From positions 22,692,001 to 22,756,000 of the forward strand of contig CATNEN010000038.1 in the NCBI GenBank assembly GCA_950097015.1: a stretch of DNA of 64,000 bases, in the 5' to 3' direction. A program made the translations under genes and the position numbers. Below are positions 1 through 20,498 of this stretch, in pieces; position 1 is the first letter of the stretch; every line of letters begins with the position of its first letter. Source of the DNA: Macrostomum hystrix. Its lineage: Eukaryota > Platyhelminthes > Macrostomidae. The notes below the pieces were generated by a model. That model saw nothing but the letters and a program-made list of their open reading frames with translations, searched no databases and had not been told where the DNA came from.

Positions 1-265
1 ATTCAGAACTGAGATGTCTATAGATTCAGAACTGAGATGTCTATAGATTCAGAACTGAGATGTCTATAGATTCAGAACTGAGATGTCTATAGATTCAGAA
101 CTGAGATGTCTATAGATTCAGAACTGAGATGTCAATAGATTCAGAACCTAGATGTTTAAAGAATCAGAACTGAGATGTCTATAGATTTCGAATAAATATG
201 TCTATAGATTCCGAAAAATATGTCTACAGATTCTATAGATTCTGAAATATCTATAGATTTACCCT
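1..265. repeat. minisatellite, 23-bp unit
   Basis: Head-to-tail copies of a unit that begins ATTCAGAACTGAGATGTC and continues TATAG. They are nearly perfect to about 133, then decay with substitutions and indels to about 265. The array is cut by the left edge of the window, so its true length is unknown. No gene is seen in it. Confidence 0.95.
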
Positions 266-776
266 CTAATCATTCAGATCTTCAATGCCTTCCCTCCCGT
301 CCTTCAGTTTTTCAATCCTTTTTATCCTTTCCTTCAGTTTTTTAATCTCTTTCTTTTATCCTTCAGTTTATGAACCTGATTTTCTTTCCTTATTCAGCGT
401 TTGCACACGCTTGTATTTAATCACGCTTTTAGAAGAACGATATAGAAAACAGAAGAAGCATTTTTTCGTTTATCGATTTGTACCAAATAAACTTTCCTTC
501 AACATTTTTACATACAAGTGAATGCTAGCGAATGTGTAACTGAGTTTGATTTTTTGTAAACTGCAAAGTTCAAGTGTTTCGCAAAAGAGCAGGTGCATTT
601 TGTGTTCTTAAACACAACACGTGACTTTGAAAATGGGTTCGAAACGCGGATCGATTTAATAATTTCTACACTTCTACATAAAATTCGTCTAAATACTCGT
701 AAACCATACTTGGATCACAGCACTGACGCGACATTGTGACATGCGACATTGATCATTTGATAAACTTATTAATAAC
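266..776. other. unique AT-rich intergenic sequence
   Basis: No coding exon or RNA gene is recognisable. The open frame at 285-521 is a low-complexity Phe/Ser/Leu translation of T-rich DNA and is not supported as a gene. Confidence 0.5.
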
Positions 777-1475
777 GAGATCCATAAGATTGATAATACA
801 AGAAATATCAGATCGGTAAGATTGATATTCTGAGAAAAACAAGATTTTGAGAAACACAAAACACGAAAAAGTTAAATATTTTTTAGGGATCGATTTATGA
901 GATTGATAATATAAGAAATATCAGATCCATGAGATTGATAATATGAGAAATATCAGATCCATGAGATTGATCATATGAGAAATATCAGATCCATGAGATT
1001 GATCATATGAGAAATATCATATCCATGAGATTGATAATATGAGAAATATCAGATCCATGTGATTGATAATATGAGAAATATCAGATCCATGAGATTGATA
1101 ATATGAGAAATATCAGATCCATGAGATTGATAATATGAGAAATATCATATCCATGAGATGGATCATGTGAGAAGAATCAGATCCATGAGATTGATAATAT
1201 GAGAAATATCATATCCATGAGATTGATCATATGAGAAATATCAGATCCATGAGATTGATAACACGAGAAATATCAGATCCGTAAGATTGATAACACGAGA
1301 AACTTTAGATCCGTGAGATTGATAACATGAGAAACTTCAGATCCGTGAGATTGATAATATGAGAAATATCATATCCATGAGATGGATCATATGAGAAATA
1401 TCAGATACATGAGATTGATCATATGAGAAATATCAGATCCGTAAGATTGATAATTTGAGAAACTTTAGATCAAGT
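777..1475. repeat. minisatellite, about 32-bp unit
   Basis: Repeats of GATTGATAATATGAGAAATA followed by TCAGATCCATGA, with variants (CATATC, GTAAGA, CACGAG). Point differences are scattered between copies, so the array is older than the cleanest ones in the window. It lies upstream of TMEM41A. The stretch 1476-2025 after it is unique AT-rich DNA in which I see no feature. Confidence 0.93.
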
Positions 1476-2025
1476 TTTCAAATATTTTCAAGTCACGTGT
1501 GCAGCTATCAGAACTGGTTTGCAGTGAATTTCTTAGAAACCTGGCAATTTGTTCGTAATTTGCTTTCTAAAGCGAATCTTATCATTTAAGCGATCATATT
1601 AATGCTACGCTTATTCAAGTGCGTAATTCCTCGCTAAAGTTGATAATGCTTGCTTTGGCAGAAGGTATTTATGAACTTATTCAACTAAAACTCGTTTAAG
1701 TTCTTTTCCTCAACTCTGACCTCTGCCCTCGGCGAACTAAATTAGTTTGAAAAGGTAAGAAAAGAACTCTCCTTTTGAAAATCTCTCCATAAATGTCTAC
1801 CTGTACAGGCTTGCTCTTATCTATTGCAATAGATTTGCCTTTTTTCTGCTTCAGGCAAGGTAATTAAAATATTGAAGACTGTTATAAAATGGCATTCCTT
1901 GCCCAACCTGTTTAAAGATAAAAAGTCACATTATTAGTAAAGGACCTAGCTAAGACAGTGGCCATTATACCTTGGCTCTAGTTCTACTTGTCTTCTTTAG
2001 TTTTAACAAACTGTATTTTATTCTC

Positions 2026-3498
<1,473 letters not shown>

Positions 3499-3868
3499 TA
3501 TCTTGCTTTGATAGGCATTGATTTTTTGTTAATGCTTAAAAATCATAAAAACCATAACGTGCCTAATGTGACCTTGAATTCCAAAAACTCTTATGATGTA
3601 GACAGCGCGTGATAGTTGGCCGTATGCTAAAAATAGCACATTTATCTTGATCTCGTCATTATGTTATTAAAAGATATTTAAGCTAATCTAAAAATAGCCG
3701 TTTTGGATTCCCCAACTTCGCCTTGATTGGTTGGCGGCTCGGTTCTAACTTGAAAAGCGACAATACGACAATTAAAGAGAAGAAGGCCTAATATTCATCA
3801 AATACCTGTTGAACTGCCTTCTTATTTTTTTTAACAAAAACAAATGTTTTTTAGGGAGAGAGCTGATA

Positions 3869-3874
3869 AATAAA
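3869..3874 (+). terminator. candidate poly(A) signal of TMEM41A
   Basis: A perfect AATAAA lies 371 bases after the stop at 3498, in AT-rich 3' flanking DNA. It is assigned to TMEM41A by position only. The rest of 3499-4480 holds no recognisable gene. Confidence 0.4.
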
Positions 3875-4282
3875 AGCAGAACAGTTGAGCCTCTCAGTTT
3901 ATTTTGCGTTTTTAGTTATGGACGAAATAATGTTTCGCTTATTTTTTGTAGGAAAGAATGAAATACGAGTAGTATTATGCACGAGCTAAAATATTGGAAA
4001 ATTTTCGCACACCAAAATGTGATAAATACGTGTGGATAGAATGAATAAAAAAGTTTTTTTATGGGGAAATAATTTATGTTATGTCATATTAACATTATAT
4101 TGCAGGACGCAGCCTTCAAAATCGTATTGGCTGAGGTTTGCCACGTGATTCTTTCAAGTGGCTATCAAAAGTTGGCATTTCAAGAATCTTGTTCTAAAAA
4201 TAGAAACAGTTCAATCGTCGTTGGCCAATCAGATTTCGAAGTTCGCTTATCACCCTAACATATGTCCTCACAACATTGAATT

Positions 4283-4288
4283 TTTATT
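4283..4288 (-). terminator. candidate poly(A) signal of tryptophan hydroxylase
   Basis: TTTATT on the plus strand reads AATAAA on the minus strand, about 770 bases downstream of the TPH stop. If it is used, the array at 4484-4830 would be transcribed within the 3' UTR. Confidence 0.25.
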
Positions 4289-4483
4289 GCACAAAAAATA
4301 ACAACATAATCTTCTAGGTATTAAAGGTGAGCTAGTTGATAACCATTGAGCGTAAAAATATATATGATTGAAATAAGCAAGAAGAATGTCCTAAAACTTA
4401 CTGCAGAGTCACAATTTAAATAGGCAGATAAGACTGCGAATATCTAACTTCCGGTCGGTTAAAATATCGGCTTCCTTGTTTTT

Positions 4484-4830
4484 GTGGGAGGGAGCCACCA
4501 TGGATTTGTGAGGGTAGGGAGCCACCATGGATTTGTGGGGGTAGGGAGCCACCATGGATTTTTGGGGGTAGGGAGCCACCATGGATTTGTGGGGGTAGGG
4601 AGCCACCATGGATTTGTGGGGGTAGGGAGCCACCATGGATTTGTGGGGGTAGGGAGCCACCATGGATTTGTGGGGGTAGGGAGCCACCATGGATTTGTGG
4701 GGGTAGGGAGCCACCATGGATTTGTGGTTGAGCCACCATGGATTTGTGGGGGAGCCACCATGGATTTGTGGTTGAGCCACCATGGATTTGTGGGGGAGCC
4801 ACCATGGATTTGGATTTGTGGGAGGGAGCC
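4484..4830. repeat. minisatellite, 27-bp unit containing GCCACCATGG
   Basis: About 13 copies of GGGAGCCACCATGGATTTGT plus GGGGGTA; the distal copies are shortened. The array sits just downstream of the TPH stop codon. Because 27 is divisible by 3 and the unit lacks stops, it is open on both strands, which creates spurious frames of 124-213 codons. The repeated GCCACCATGG matches the vertebrate Kozak consensus, probably by chance. Confidence 0.95.
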
Positions 4831-5053
4831 ACCATTGATTCGCTTGAGTCCACCTGTCCTCCTATGGTATCTATATTCATAGGTCAACAACAACAACAAA
4901 AGCAAGATTAACATAACAAGATTAACTCGAAAAGCGTCGAATGCGAGGCTGATCGTACAAGGGACTAAACAAATTCGATAAATTACATGTTTCGAATTGA
5001 ATCCCCCTTTGTTAGGGTCAGAAGACTTCATTTTTAACATGATATTTGCGTCA

Positions 5054-8000
5054 TCACTGCTGCGATGGTGGCGGAGGCGGTGGCGGCGGCGGCGGTGCAC
5101 TCAGCGACAGCAAAGTCCTACGCCCGGTAGAGATTTTGCGTAGGGCACTGCTAATGATGGCCAGATCGCCTTTCAACTCGTTGACCACGTTAGCTATGCT
5201 GCGTGGCGAGTCCAGGACCTCAACAGACTGGGTGTACGGATTGTAGCGAACGTCGAATGGTCGACGAATGGTCTTGGCGAATTCACTGATAATGGACAAG
5301 GGAATCAAGTGGCAATTAGTGTTGTGGTAGTTGAAAAACTGACCAGAGGACTGTAGTTATGGCGGTTGATCAAAGGAATGTAGTGATGGCGGTTGATCAA
5401 AGGAAATGTAGTGATGGCGGCTGATCAAAGGAATGTAGTGATGATGGTTGATCAAAGGAATGTAGTGATGGCGGCTGATCAAAGGAATGTAGTGATGGCG
5501 GTTGATCAAAGGAATGTAGTGATGGCGGTTGATCAAAGGAAATGTAGTGATGACGGCTGATCAAGGAAATGTAGTGATGGCGGTTGATCAAAGGAATGTA
5601 GTGATGGCGGTTGATCAAAGGAATGTAGTGATGGCGGTTGATCAAAGGAATGTAGTGATGGCGGTTGATCAAAGGAATGTAGTGATGGCGGCTGATCAAA
5701 GGAATGTAGTGATGGCGGCTGATCAAAGGAATGTAGTGATGGCGGCTGATCAAAGGAATGTAGTGATGGCGGCTGATCAAAGGAATGTAGTGATGGCGGC
5801 TGATCAAAGGATTACTATGATTGCACTTGGATTAACGGCTCATCAAAGAACATTGAATTTTTCTGCAACTCACCGCATCTTTTCTTTTGCATCTTCGAAG
5901 CTGGGCGTGTAGAAGTAGCGATTCTGAAAGCTAGTCACCAGGCACTCTTCCATGGACACAGTTCTCGGATCAAACGAGTTGATTTCAGCCCTGCCGCTCA
6001 TTACGAACTGTGTGTTTGGAGTTTTCAAATATTTTGTTTGTGTAAATACAAAGAAAGTTTTCAATACGATTTGAAAGTCATTCACGACTGCTTTCCCCAA
6101 AAGGGTTTTCCCGAAGAATTTTTAAAAAATAGCTCGACGATGTAACACCCCGTCGTCCAATCAGATTTTCAGGTCCAACGGCGCTCACCCGAAACTCGTC
6201 CACGCAGGATAGGAGGCCCGCGCCGTAGACTTTCATTTCACCGTCCTGCTTGCACAAGCCGAACTCGATAGTGAAGAAGTAGCACTGAAACAAACCAAGT
6301 TGGATGGTTTAACTAATTTTAAGTTCCTAAAAATGCATACATTGTTAGCTACTTACAGTAGCCAGTTTCTGCACTTCTTCATCGCTGGCTCCCAATGAGG
6401 CCAGGCCAATCTCCTGGGAGAATTGGGCAAAGCTGGGATCGGCCAGTAGCGGCATGTGGCCCAGGATCTCGTGGCAGCAATCGCTAAAAGTAAAGCAATC
6501 AAATTGTTTTTTTAATTCTAGCCTTATTAACTAAAGGGCGCATGTACCCAAAATTATACTCATTCTTTCTATAAAGCGACACCCACCACACGCATAACTG
6601 TTTTTCTAGGCCTCATTCTTTCCAAAGCGCAGAGCATCCACCCCACGCCCTAGATTTTTCTCTTACCCCTTATTCCGTCCAAAGCGCTACACCCACCCCA
6701 CGCCCTAGCTTATTCTCTTACCCCTTATTCCGTCCAAAGCGCTACACCCACCCCACGCCCTAGCTTATTCTCTTACCCCTTATTCCGTCCAAAGCGCTAC
6801 ACCCACCCCACGCCCTAGCTTATTCTCTTACCCCTTATTCCGTCCAAAGCGCTACACCCACCCCACGCCCTAGCTTATTCTCTTATCCCTAATTCTGTCC
6901 AATCGGTTTCAAACTGCATCTTTAATTTTTTTAACTCCCTTCAGCACTCACGGCTCAGGCGTGTAGAACGGGTCGGCTCCATGTCGAATGTACTGCGTAC
7001 AGTGAAACACGCGAAACGCCAGGCCCGATAAGAAATCTCTAGCCGACAAATAGCCGGCTACTGGTCGCAGTACAAAGCCGGTGCGATCTTTCAGGTAATT
7101 GGAAATTTCCTCCAGTTGAGGTATATTATCCTCTCTGTGTATTTGGAAAGTGATTTTGCTAAGAAAATTGCAATGAACTTCCGAAATTGTAAATCTAAAC
7201 TGACCGATAGCCGCAGAATTTCTGCAGTTGAGGCAGATTTTCCAGGAACTCGCGACAGGCGTGCTTCTGATAGAGACTGCTCAACTCTTTGTACACAGCC
7301 GACCAGGTGCGAATCTCTTCAGCCGTGTAATCGATGCGCGGAATCGGCTCGCCCTGGCGATAATTGTAGGCCAAATCAGCGAACCACATGCGGCGCTTCC
7401 GGTACTCAGCGTCTTTGAAGCCCTGCAAATGAGATGCGGGAAAAACAGAAGTATATTGGGATGAAATGTTCAAAATGGGGACGAACTGTAGAAGTGGATA
7501 AAGTGCATAAAATTGGGATAGACTACAGTAACATGGGGATAGACTACAGTAACATGGGGATAAGCTAACTTACCATAGGGATTAACATAGTAGAAAAGGG
7601 ATAAACTACCGAAAACTGGTATCAACAACAATAAAGTGGAAAAACTTACCGGATGATCAGCGTCCAACTCGGAGCCGTACATGATGACTCGCCTGGACAC
7701 CTTGTCCAGATCCTGGATGCGCCTCGGGAACCACGGCAGACGCTCCATCGTCACTGAAGGATGCGATAGGAATTCACTGATTCATTCACTGATTCACTCA
7801 CTGATTCACTCACTGATTCACTCACTGATTCACTCACTGATTCACTCACTGATTCACTCACTGATTCACTCACTGATTCACTCACTGATTCACTCACTGA
7901 TTCACTCACTGATTCACTCACTGATTCACAAGATAGGAAGTCTGACTGCTCACTCTGTCTCTTCAGCATGCGTGAGTGATGCTGCCTGGCCTTCGCGACG

Positions 8001-9460
8001 CCTCCCAGATCCACAGCATCGTCAGCCGCTGCGGTCGACGTCGAGACGTCTTCGAAGGCGTCGCCGCTGGCGTCGTTGCCATCGCCGACTCTGTCGCTGT
8101 CGGTGGCAATCGCCACAGCGGCTGCATCGGCCTGATCAGGATCCAGGGACTTGTCGACTTCCTGAACTAGCACGGAATCCACCTCGGTCTTCAGCGCGTC
8201 GAGAAGACTCGGCAGCTTTGCTCGGTCGGCGTCTACATCGACGAAAATCTCGATAGGGGCTGATGCGCGTCGACCGCCGCGTGATTCAACGTGCATCACC
8301 TCGATGTTGTGCGCCTAGTGACGGATGCCAATTCTTATTTTTCTTAATAGTGGAAAGACCACGGACTGCCTAACTTTCAAAGCCGTCTAAGGTTAGCATC
8401 TTCGAGAATATTCTCACCTCGAAAACTTTTAGTATGCCGGTCAGGCCGCTAATATTGTTTCCAACCCCAAAGATGAACGACACGGTCTTCTTGGCGGCCT
8501 CGGCTGTCTCCATCACTGAGCCAAGATCCTTCAGCTTGTTCTGCGGGAGATAGAGACAGTGGGGAGAGAGAGGGAGACAGTGGGGAGAGAGAGGGAGACA
8601 GTGGGGAGAGAGAGGGAGACAGTGGGGAGAGAGAGGGAGACAGTGGGGAGAGAGAGGGAGACAGTGGGGAGAGAGAGGGAGACAGTGGGGAGAGAGAGGG
8701 AGACAGTGCGAGAGAGGGAGACAGTGGGGAGAGACAGGGAGACAGTGAGGAGAGACAGGGAGACAGTGGGGAGAGAGAGGGAGACAGTGAGGAGAGAGAG
8801 GGAGACAGTGAGAGAGAGAGGGAGACAGTGAGAGAGAGGGAGACAGTGAGGAGAGAGAGGGAGACAGTGAGAGAGAGGGAGACAGTGAGGAGAGAGAGGG
8901 AGACAGTGAGAGAGAGGGAGACAGTGAGGAGAGAGAGGGAGACAGTGAGGAGAGAGAGGGAGACAGTGAGAGAGAGGGAGACAGTGAGGAGAGAGAGGGA
9001 GACAGTGAGAGAGAGAGGGAGACAGTGAGAGAGAGGGAGACAGTGAGAGAGAGGGAGACAGTGAGGAGAGAGAGGGAGACAGTGAGAGAGAGAGGGAGAC
9101 AGTGAGGAGAGAGAGGGAGACAGTGAGGAGAGAGAGGGAGACAGTGAGGAGAGAGAGGGAGCCATTGTGAGGGAGGCAGCTCAATTGAGGTGTCACCTCA
9201 ATGCCGGAGATCTCTTCCTCGTCAATCATGGAGCTGACGGAGGAGAAGCGGCCTCTCCTGGCCTTGGCAGCCGCTGAATCCATGCAGTGCTGGCAGCAGC
9301 AGCCAAAGCAGCAAGAATTGCTTGAGTTAATGTCCTGAGTAGCGCTGTCCTCACCAACGGACGGCAGTCGATTGCCAGCGGCCAAACTGGACGATTCTGA
9401 ATCAGAATTGCGTGATCGATGGCGCCTCTTGTCAGCGTTGCATTTATTATTGGTTGCCAT
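5054..9460 (-). CDS. TPH: tryptophan hydroxylase (aromatic amino acid hydroxylase)
   Basis: Exons in coding order: 9460-9197, 8540-8418, 8314-7954, 7753-7650, 7422-7205, 7134-6952, 6483-6357, 6284-6189, 6007-5874, 5285-5054. They sum to 1842 bases, 613 aa, in phase throughout. The enzyme makes 5-hydroxytryptophan, the rate-limiting step of serotonin synthesis, using Fe(II), O2 and tetrahydrobiopterin. Exons 2-3 encode an N-terminal ACT-type regulatory domain ([20 protein letters not shown], then IEVMHVESR). The catalytic domain starts near residue 250 ([12 protein letters not shown]). Iron ligands are H422 and H427 (CCHEILGH) and E467 ([15 protein letters not shown]). CYFFT and the C-terminal [18 protein letters not shown] favour TPH over phenylalanine or tyrosine hydroxylase. 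Oddities: at 613 aa it is longer than vertebrate TPHs, with an acidic/Ser-rich, Cys-rich N-terminal extension ([10 protein letters not shown]) and a terminal poly-Pro run. Introns 1, 3, 4, 6 and 9 carry tandem arrays. Confidence 0.95.
5068..5097. repeat. (GGN)n tract encoding C-terminal poly-proline of TPH
   Basis: A GGC/GGT-rich triplet run lies inside the last TPH exon. On the minus strand it encodes about ten consecutive prolines just before the final Ser-Gln-Gln and stop. It is a coding microsatellite and likely variable in length. Confidence 0.8.
5353..5812. repeat. minisatellite in TPH intron 9, 27-bp unit
   Basis: About 17 copies of GATGGCGGTTGATCAAAGGA plus ATGTAGT, differing mainly at GGT/GGC TGATC. 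The array lies between exon 9 (5874-6007) and exon 10 (5054-5285). Both strands are open through it, so the predicted frames of 127-136 codons are artefacts. Confidence 0.95.
6625..6895. repeat. minisatellite in TPH intron 6, 55-bp unit
   Basis: Four to five copies of a unit starting CGTCCAAAGCGCTACACCCA, followed by CCCCACGCCCTAGCTTATTC and TCTTACCCCTTATTC. Central copies are identical, indicating recent expansion. The array occupies the intron between exons 6 and 7. Confidence 0.92.
7505..7565. repeat. short tandem repeat in TPH intron 4, 21-bp unit
   Basis: Two to three copies of ATGGGGATAGACTACAGTAA (plus C), with degraded relatives to about 7610. This may be a nascent minisatellite. Confidence 0.7.
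7773..7930. repeat. minisatellite in TPH intron 3, 12-bp unit
   Basis: About 13 perfect or near-perfect copies of TTCACTCACTGA fill the 200-base intron between exons 3 and 4. The acceptor CCTTCAG lies only about 20 bases beyond the array. The exon 3 frame stays open (Ser-Val-Ser-Glu repeats) through the whole intron. Confidence 0.95.
8544..9165. repeat. purine-rich minisatellite in TPH intron 1, 21-bp and shorter units
   Basis: The plus strand is almost pure G/A with C and T only in GACAGT. The basic unit is GGGAGACAGTGGGGAGAGAG plus A. From about 8705 on, shortened 14-18 bp variants alternate. It fills the intron between exon 1 (ending 9197) and exon 2 (starting 8540). The strong purine/pyrimidine asymmetry could allow triplex DNA. 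Long frames on both strands are artefacts. Confidence 0.95.
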
Positions 9461-10337
9461 TGTCAACAACTCCGTTAGTGATTGCAAGTTGAACAGAATG
9501 AAATACAATTTTCTCAATTTTTGTACGAATTTATTTACGATTTTGCTAATCTGCTAAACTGTTGCTTCGGTCACATATTTTAATTCGCGGAGATACTAAT
9601 CGTGAACGTGCCCATTTTTCGCTTAAGGCGATCAGAATTAACAAAATAAAAAAGAAAGATTTTTACCTTCAGTTCTGACAGACGATCACAATTCGCCGAA
9701 TCTCTGACAGTCAGACAAACGACAACTAGAGACGATGTTAAGAAGAAGACAGAACGAGACTGTGCTAACAGAAATACTAACTTGGCGGAAGAAGAGATGT
9801 TCTCCCATCTCCCGATTTCATCCAATCAATTCCCAGTCCTGATCCCCTTCCACCGCCGTCCACGCCCACGCTAAACGCCCATGCGGCTGCGAGTGGCCAC
9901 TGCCGATTAAGCCGCTGAGAAAATTGGGTGGCACAGCGGCGCGCGGCGAGATTTTGGTATTCGACGGTTTTTGGGGATTTACTAAGACGATCGCGCTTAC
10001 TTAATCCCCAATTTTTCCTCTCCGTCGGGAAACGGGAGAGATCGTCTCGATTTCTAAAAACTGTCCGATCCGCCGAGAATCAGGCCCTTGTTGTTGAACA
10101 GACGTCAAGATGGTTATTTTTTCGCTTCACAAAGTTGGCATATGCAAATTAAGCATTTCTGCGCAGTCAAAGACGGTGGCAGATCATGGCCAGAGGGTTG
10201 GGAGGTTAACTCGCGTTTCATTAAGCTTCGTTTAACAATTCTTTCTTGCTTTGCAGGAGCGAAGCGAAATGTTCCGTTTCAATCGATGAACAAACTTTTT
10301 AAACTGAATTTCCGACAAGACGAAAGTGAATGTAAGT
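9461..10337. other. TPH upstream region
   Basis: Sequence upstream of the TPH start, more GC-rich around 9840-10080 than its surroundings, with a near-palindrome at 9971-10011. It is a plausible promoter by position. The open frames at 9928-10152 and 10088-10339 show no recognisable domain and are not called. Confidence 0.4.
9971..10011. promoter_or_regulatory. imperfect 16-bp inverted repeat upstream of TPH
   Basis: TTGGGGATTTACTAAG faces CTTACTTAATCCCCAA across a 9-base GC-rich spacer; 14 of 16 positions pair. It lies about 510 bases upstream of the TPH start codon. Whether it is a protein-binding site or simply a foldback cannot be told from the sequence. Confidence 0.45.
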
Positions 10338-10505
10338 GAAGACCTCAGGATCCTCAGGACATAAAGATCAGACTTCAGGATAGGAATATCAGACTTCAGG
10401 ATAGGAATATCAGACTTCAGGATAGGAATATCAGACTTCAGGATAGGAATACCAGACTTCAGGATAGGAATATCAGACTTCAGGATAGGAACGTAAGTCC
10501 TCAGG
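10338..10505. repeat. minisatellite, 21-bp unit
   Basis: About six copies of CAGACTTCAGGATAGGAATA plus T, followed by decayed relatives (CCTCAGTATCCTCAGG) to about 10650. It lies between the NLK 3' end and the TPH 5' end. Confidence 0.85.
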
Positions 10506-11851
10506 ATAGAAAGATGAGACCTCAGTATCCTCAGGAGAGTCTCAATATTTTCAGGGTGGATCTCAGTATTTTCAGGGAAAGACAGGAGTCATCAGGGTAG
10601 AAACAGAAGAGCCCATGGTAGAAAAGGGAGACCTCAGTATCTTCAGGCATGGAGCGACAGACCATGAGCGAATTCTCAATGAAATAGTGGCTTACCCAAA
10701 GTCATTGTAAAATAAAAAACTAAAGCCGGTTTATTTTGCGAGACACGGTGATCAACGGTTGCTATAAACAACTTTATTAAATATCGATAACAACTATTGG
10801 AAATTTTTACATTGACCATTTTGAAGTGAAACGAAGGAATTGGTTATGCTTCAAAGACGATTCTATCATAAGTATTTTTCCATTCAGACGAAACTTTTTG
10901 AAACACGAAACGAGCTGGGCAGTGTTATAAAATAACAATAACAAATAAATATTGCCGTGCGCACAACATACTACTGGCCGCCTATTTTACTAGCAAGTAG
11001 TATAGCAGTTTCGGAAAGAGACGGGCATCAAGCAGAATTGGCAAAAAAGAACCAGATGAACAACAGAATTTTGTTATAAATTACTTGTGTGTAATTTCAA
11101 AAGTTTAAATTGACGCGAAAAGTTGAGAATTAAAACAAAGCGCGACAGCGTCGAGTGTTAATTTTTAAATGCTCCAAAATTCGTATTTTTTTCTGAATTG
11201 TCTTTTTTGCTAACAAAAAAACACAAATAGTGTTCACTTACGCAAGTTAAGGACTTTTGTTAGCAATCTGTACACGATCGAGACACGATAAAGATAAACA
11301 ACAAACAAAAAAACAACAGAAACAGGAAAGCCTTTGCAGATAGTTGAGAAAGATAAATATAAGTTTTTGTTTTATGTACAGGTCTTTGTGCTTTTTTTCG
11401 TATCAAGTTAGTGCCTCTAGTGAAACATTGTAACTTCGTTCAAAGTACAAGCTGTGGGCAAGCTATTGTAACATAAAGCTGACTTTGTTTTTTTAAAGAA
11501 ATAAAACAGCAACAAATGGAAACTCACAACAACACAAACTTAAAGCTAAGTTCTTAGCGCCGACAACAATAACAAACAATACAAAAACAACAAAAAAACA
11601 AACCGCAGTAAAGTTTCTATGGTAACCATAGCAACTCGTTTATCAGATGCGGCACAACAAGCAAGCAACTCGAAGCCAAAAGCAAGAGGTGACAAACTAG
11701 TTTTTTTTAAAAAGGTGCAAAAATAGTAGCAATGAACACGCTAGTTAAAGCGGAACTGTTTGTTAATCATCGCGTATAAGAAATTGAACACCAAAAAATC
11801 ATCTCGCTAACTACTGTCAACCAGTAGGCAGTCTGCAACAGGATGAAATTC
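10506..11851. other. AT-rich sequence, probable NLK 3' UTR and flank
   Basis: No coding exon is seen. Minus-strand AATAAA candidates (TTTATT on plus) occur at 10773-10778 and 10730-10735, about 1.1 kb past the NLK stop, so much of this stretch may be 3' UTR. CAACAA-rich runs occur at 11280-11620. Confidence 0.4.

Positions 11852-20498
<8,647 letters not shown>

Noticed and set aside
285-521. 78-codon Phe/Ser-rich frame
   Set aside because: Low-complexity T-rich translation with no motif, donor/acceptor context or partner exon.
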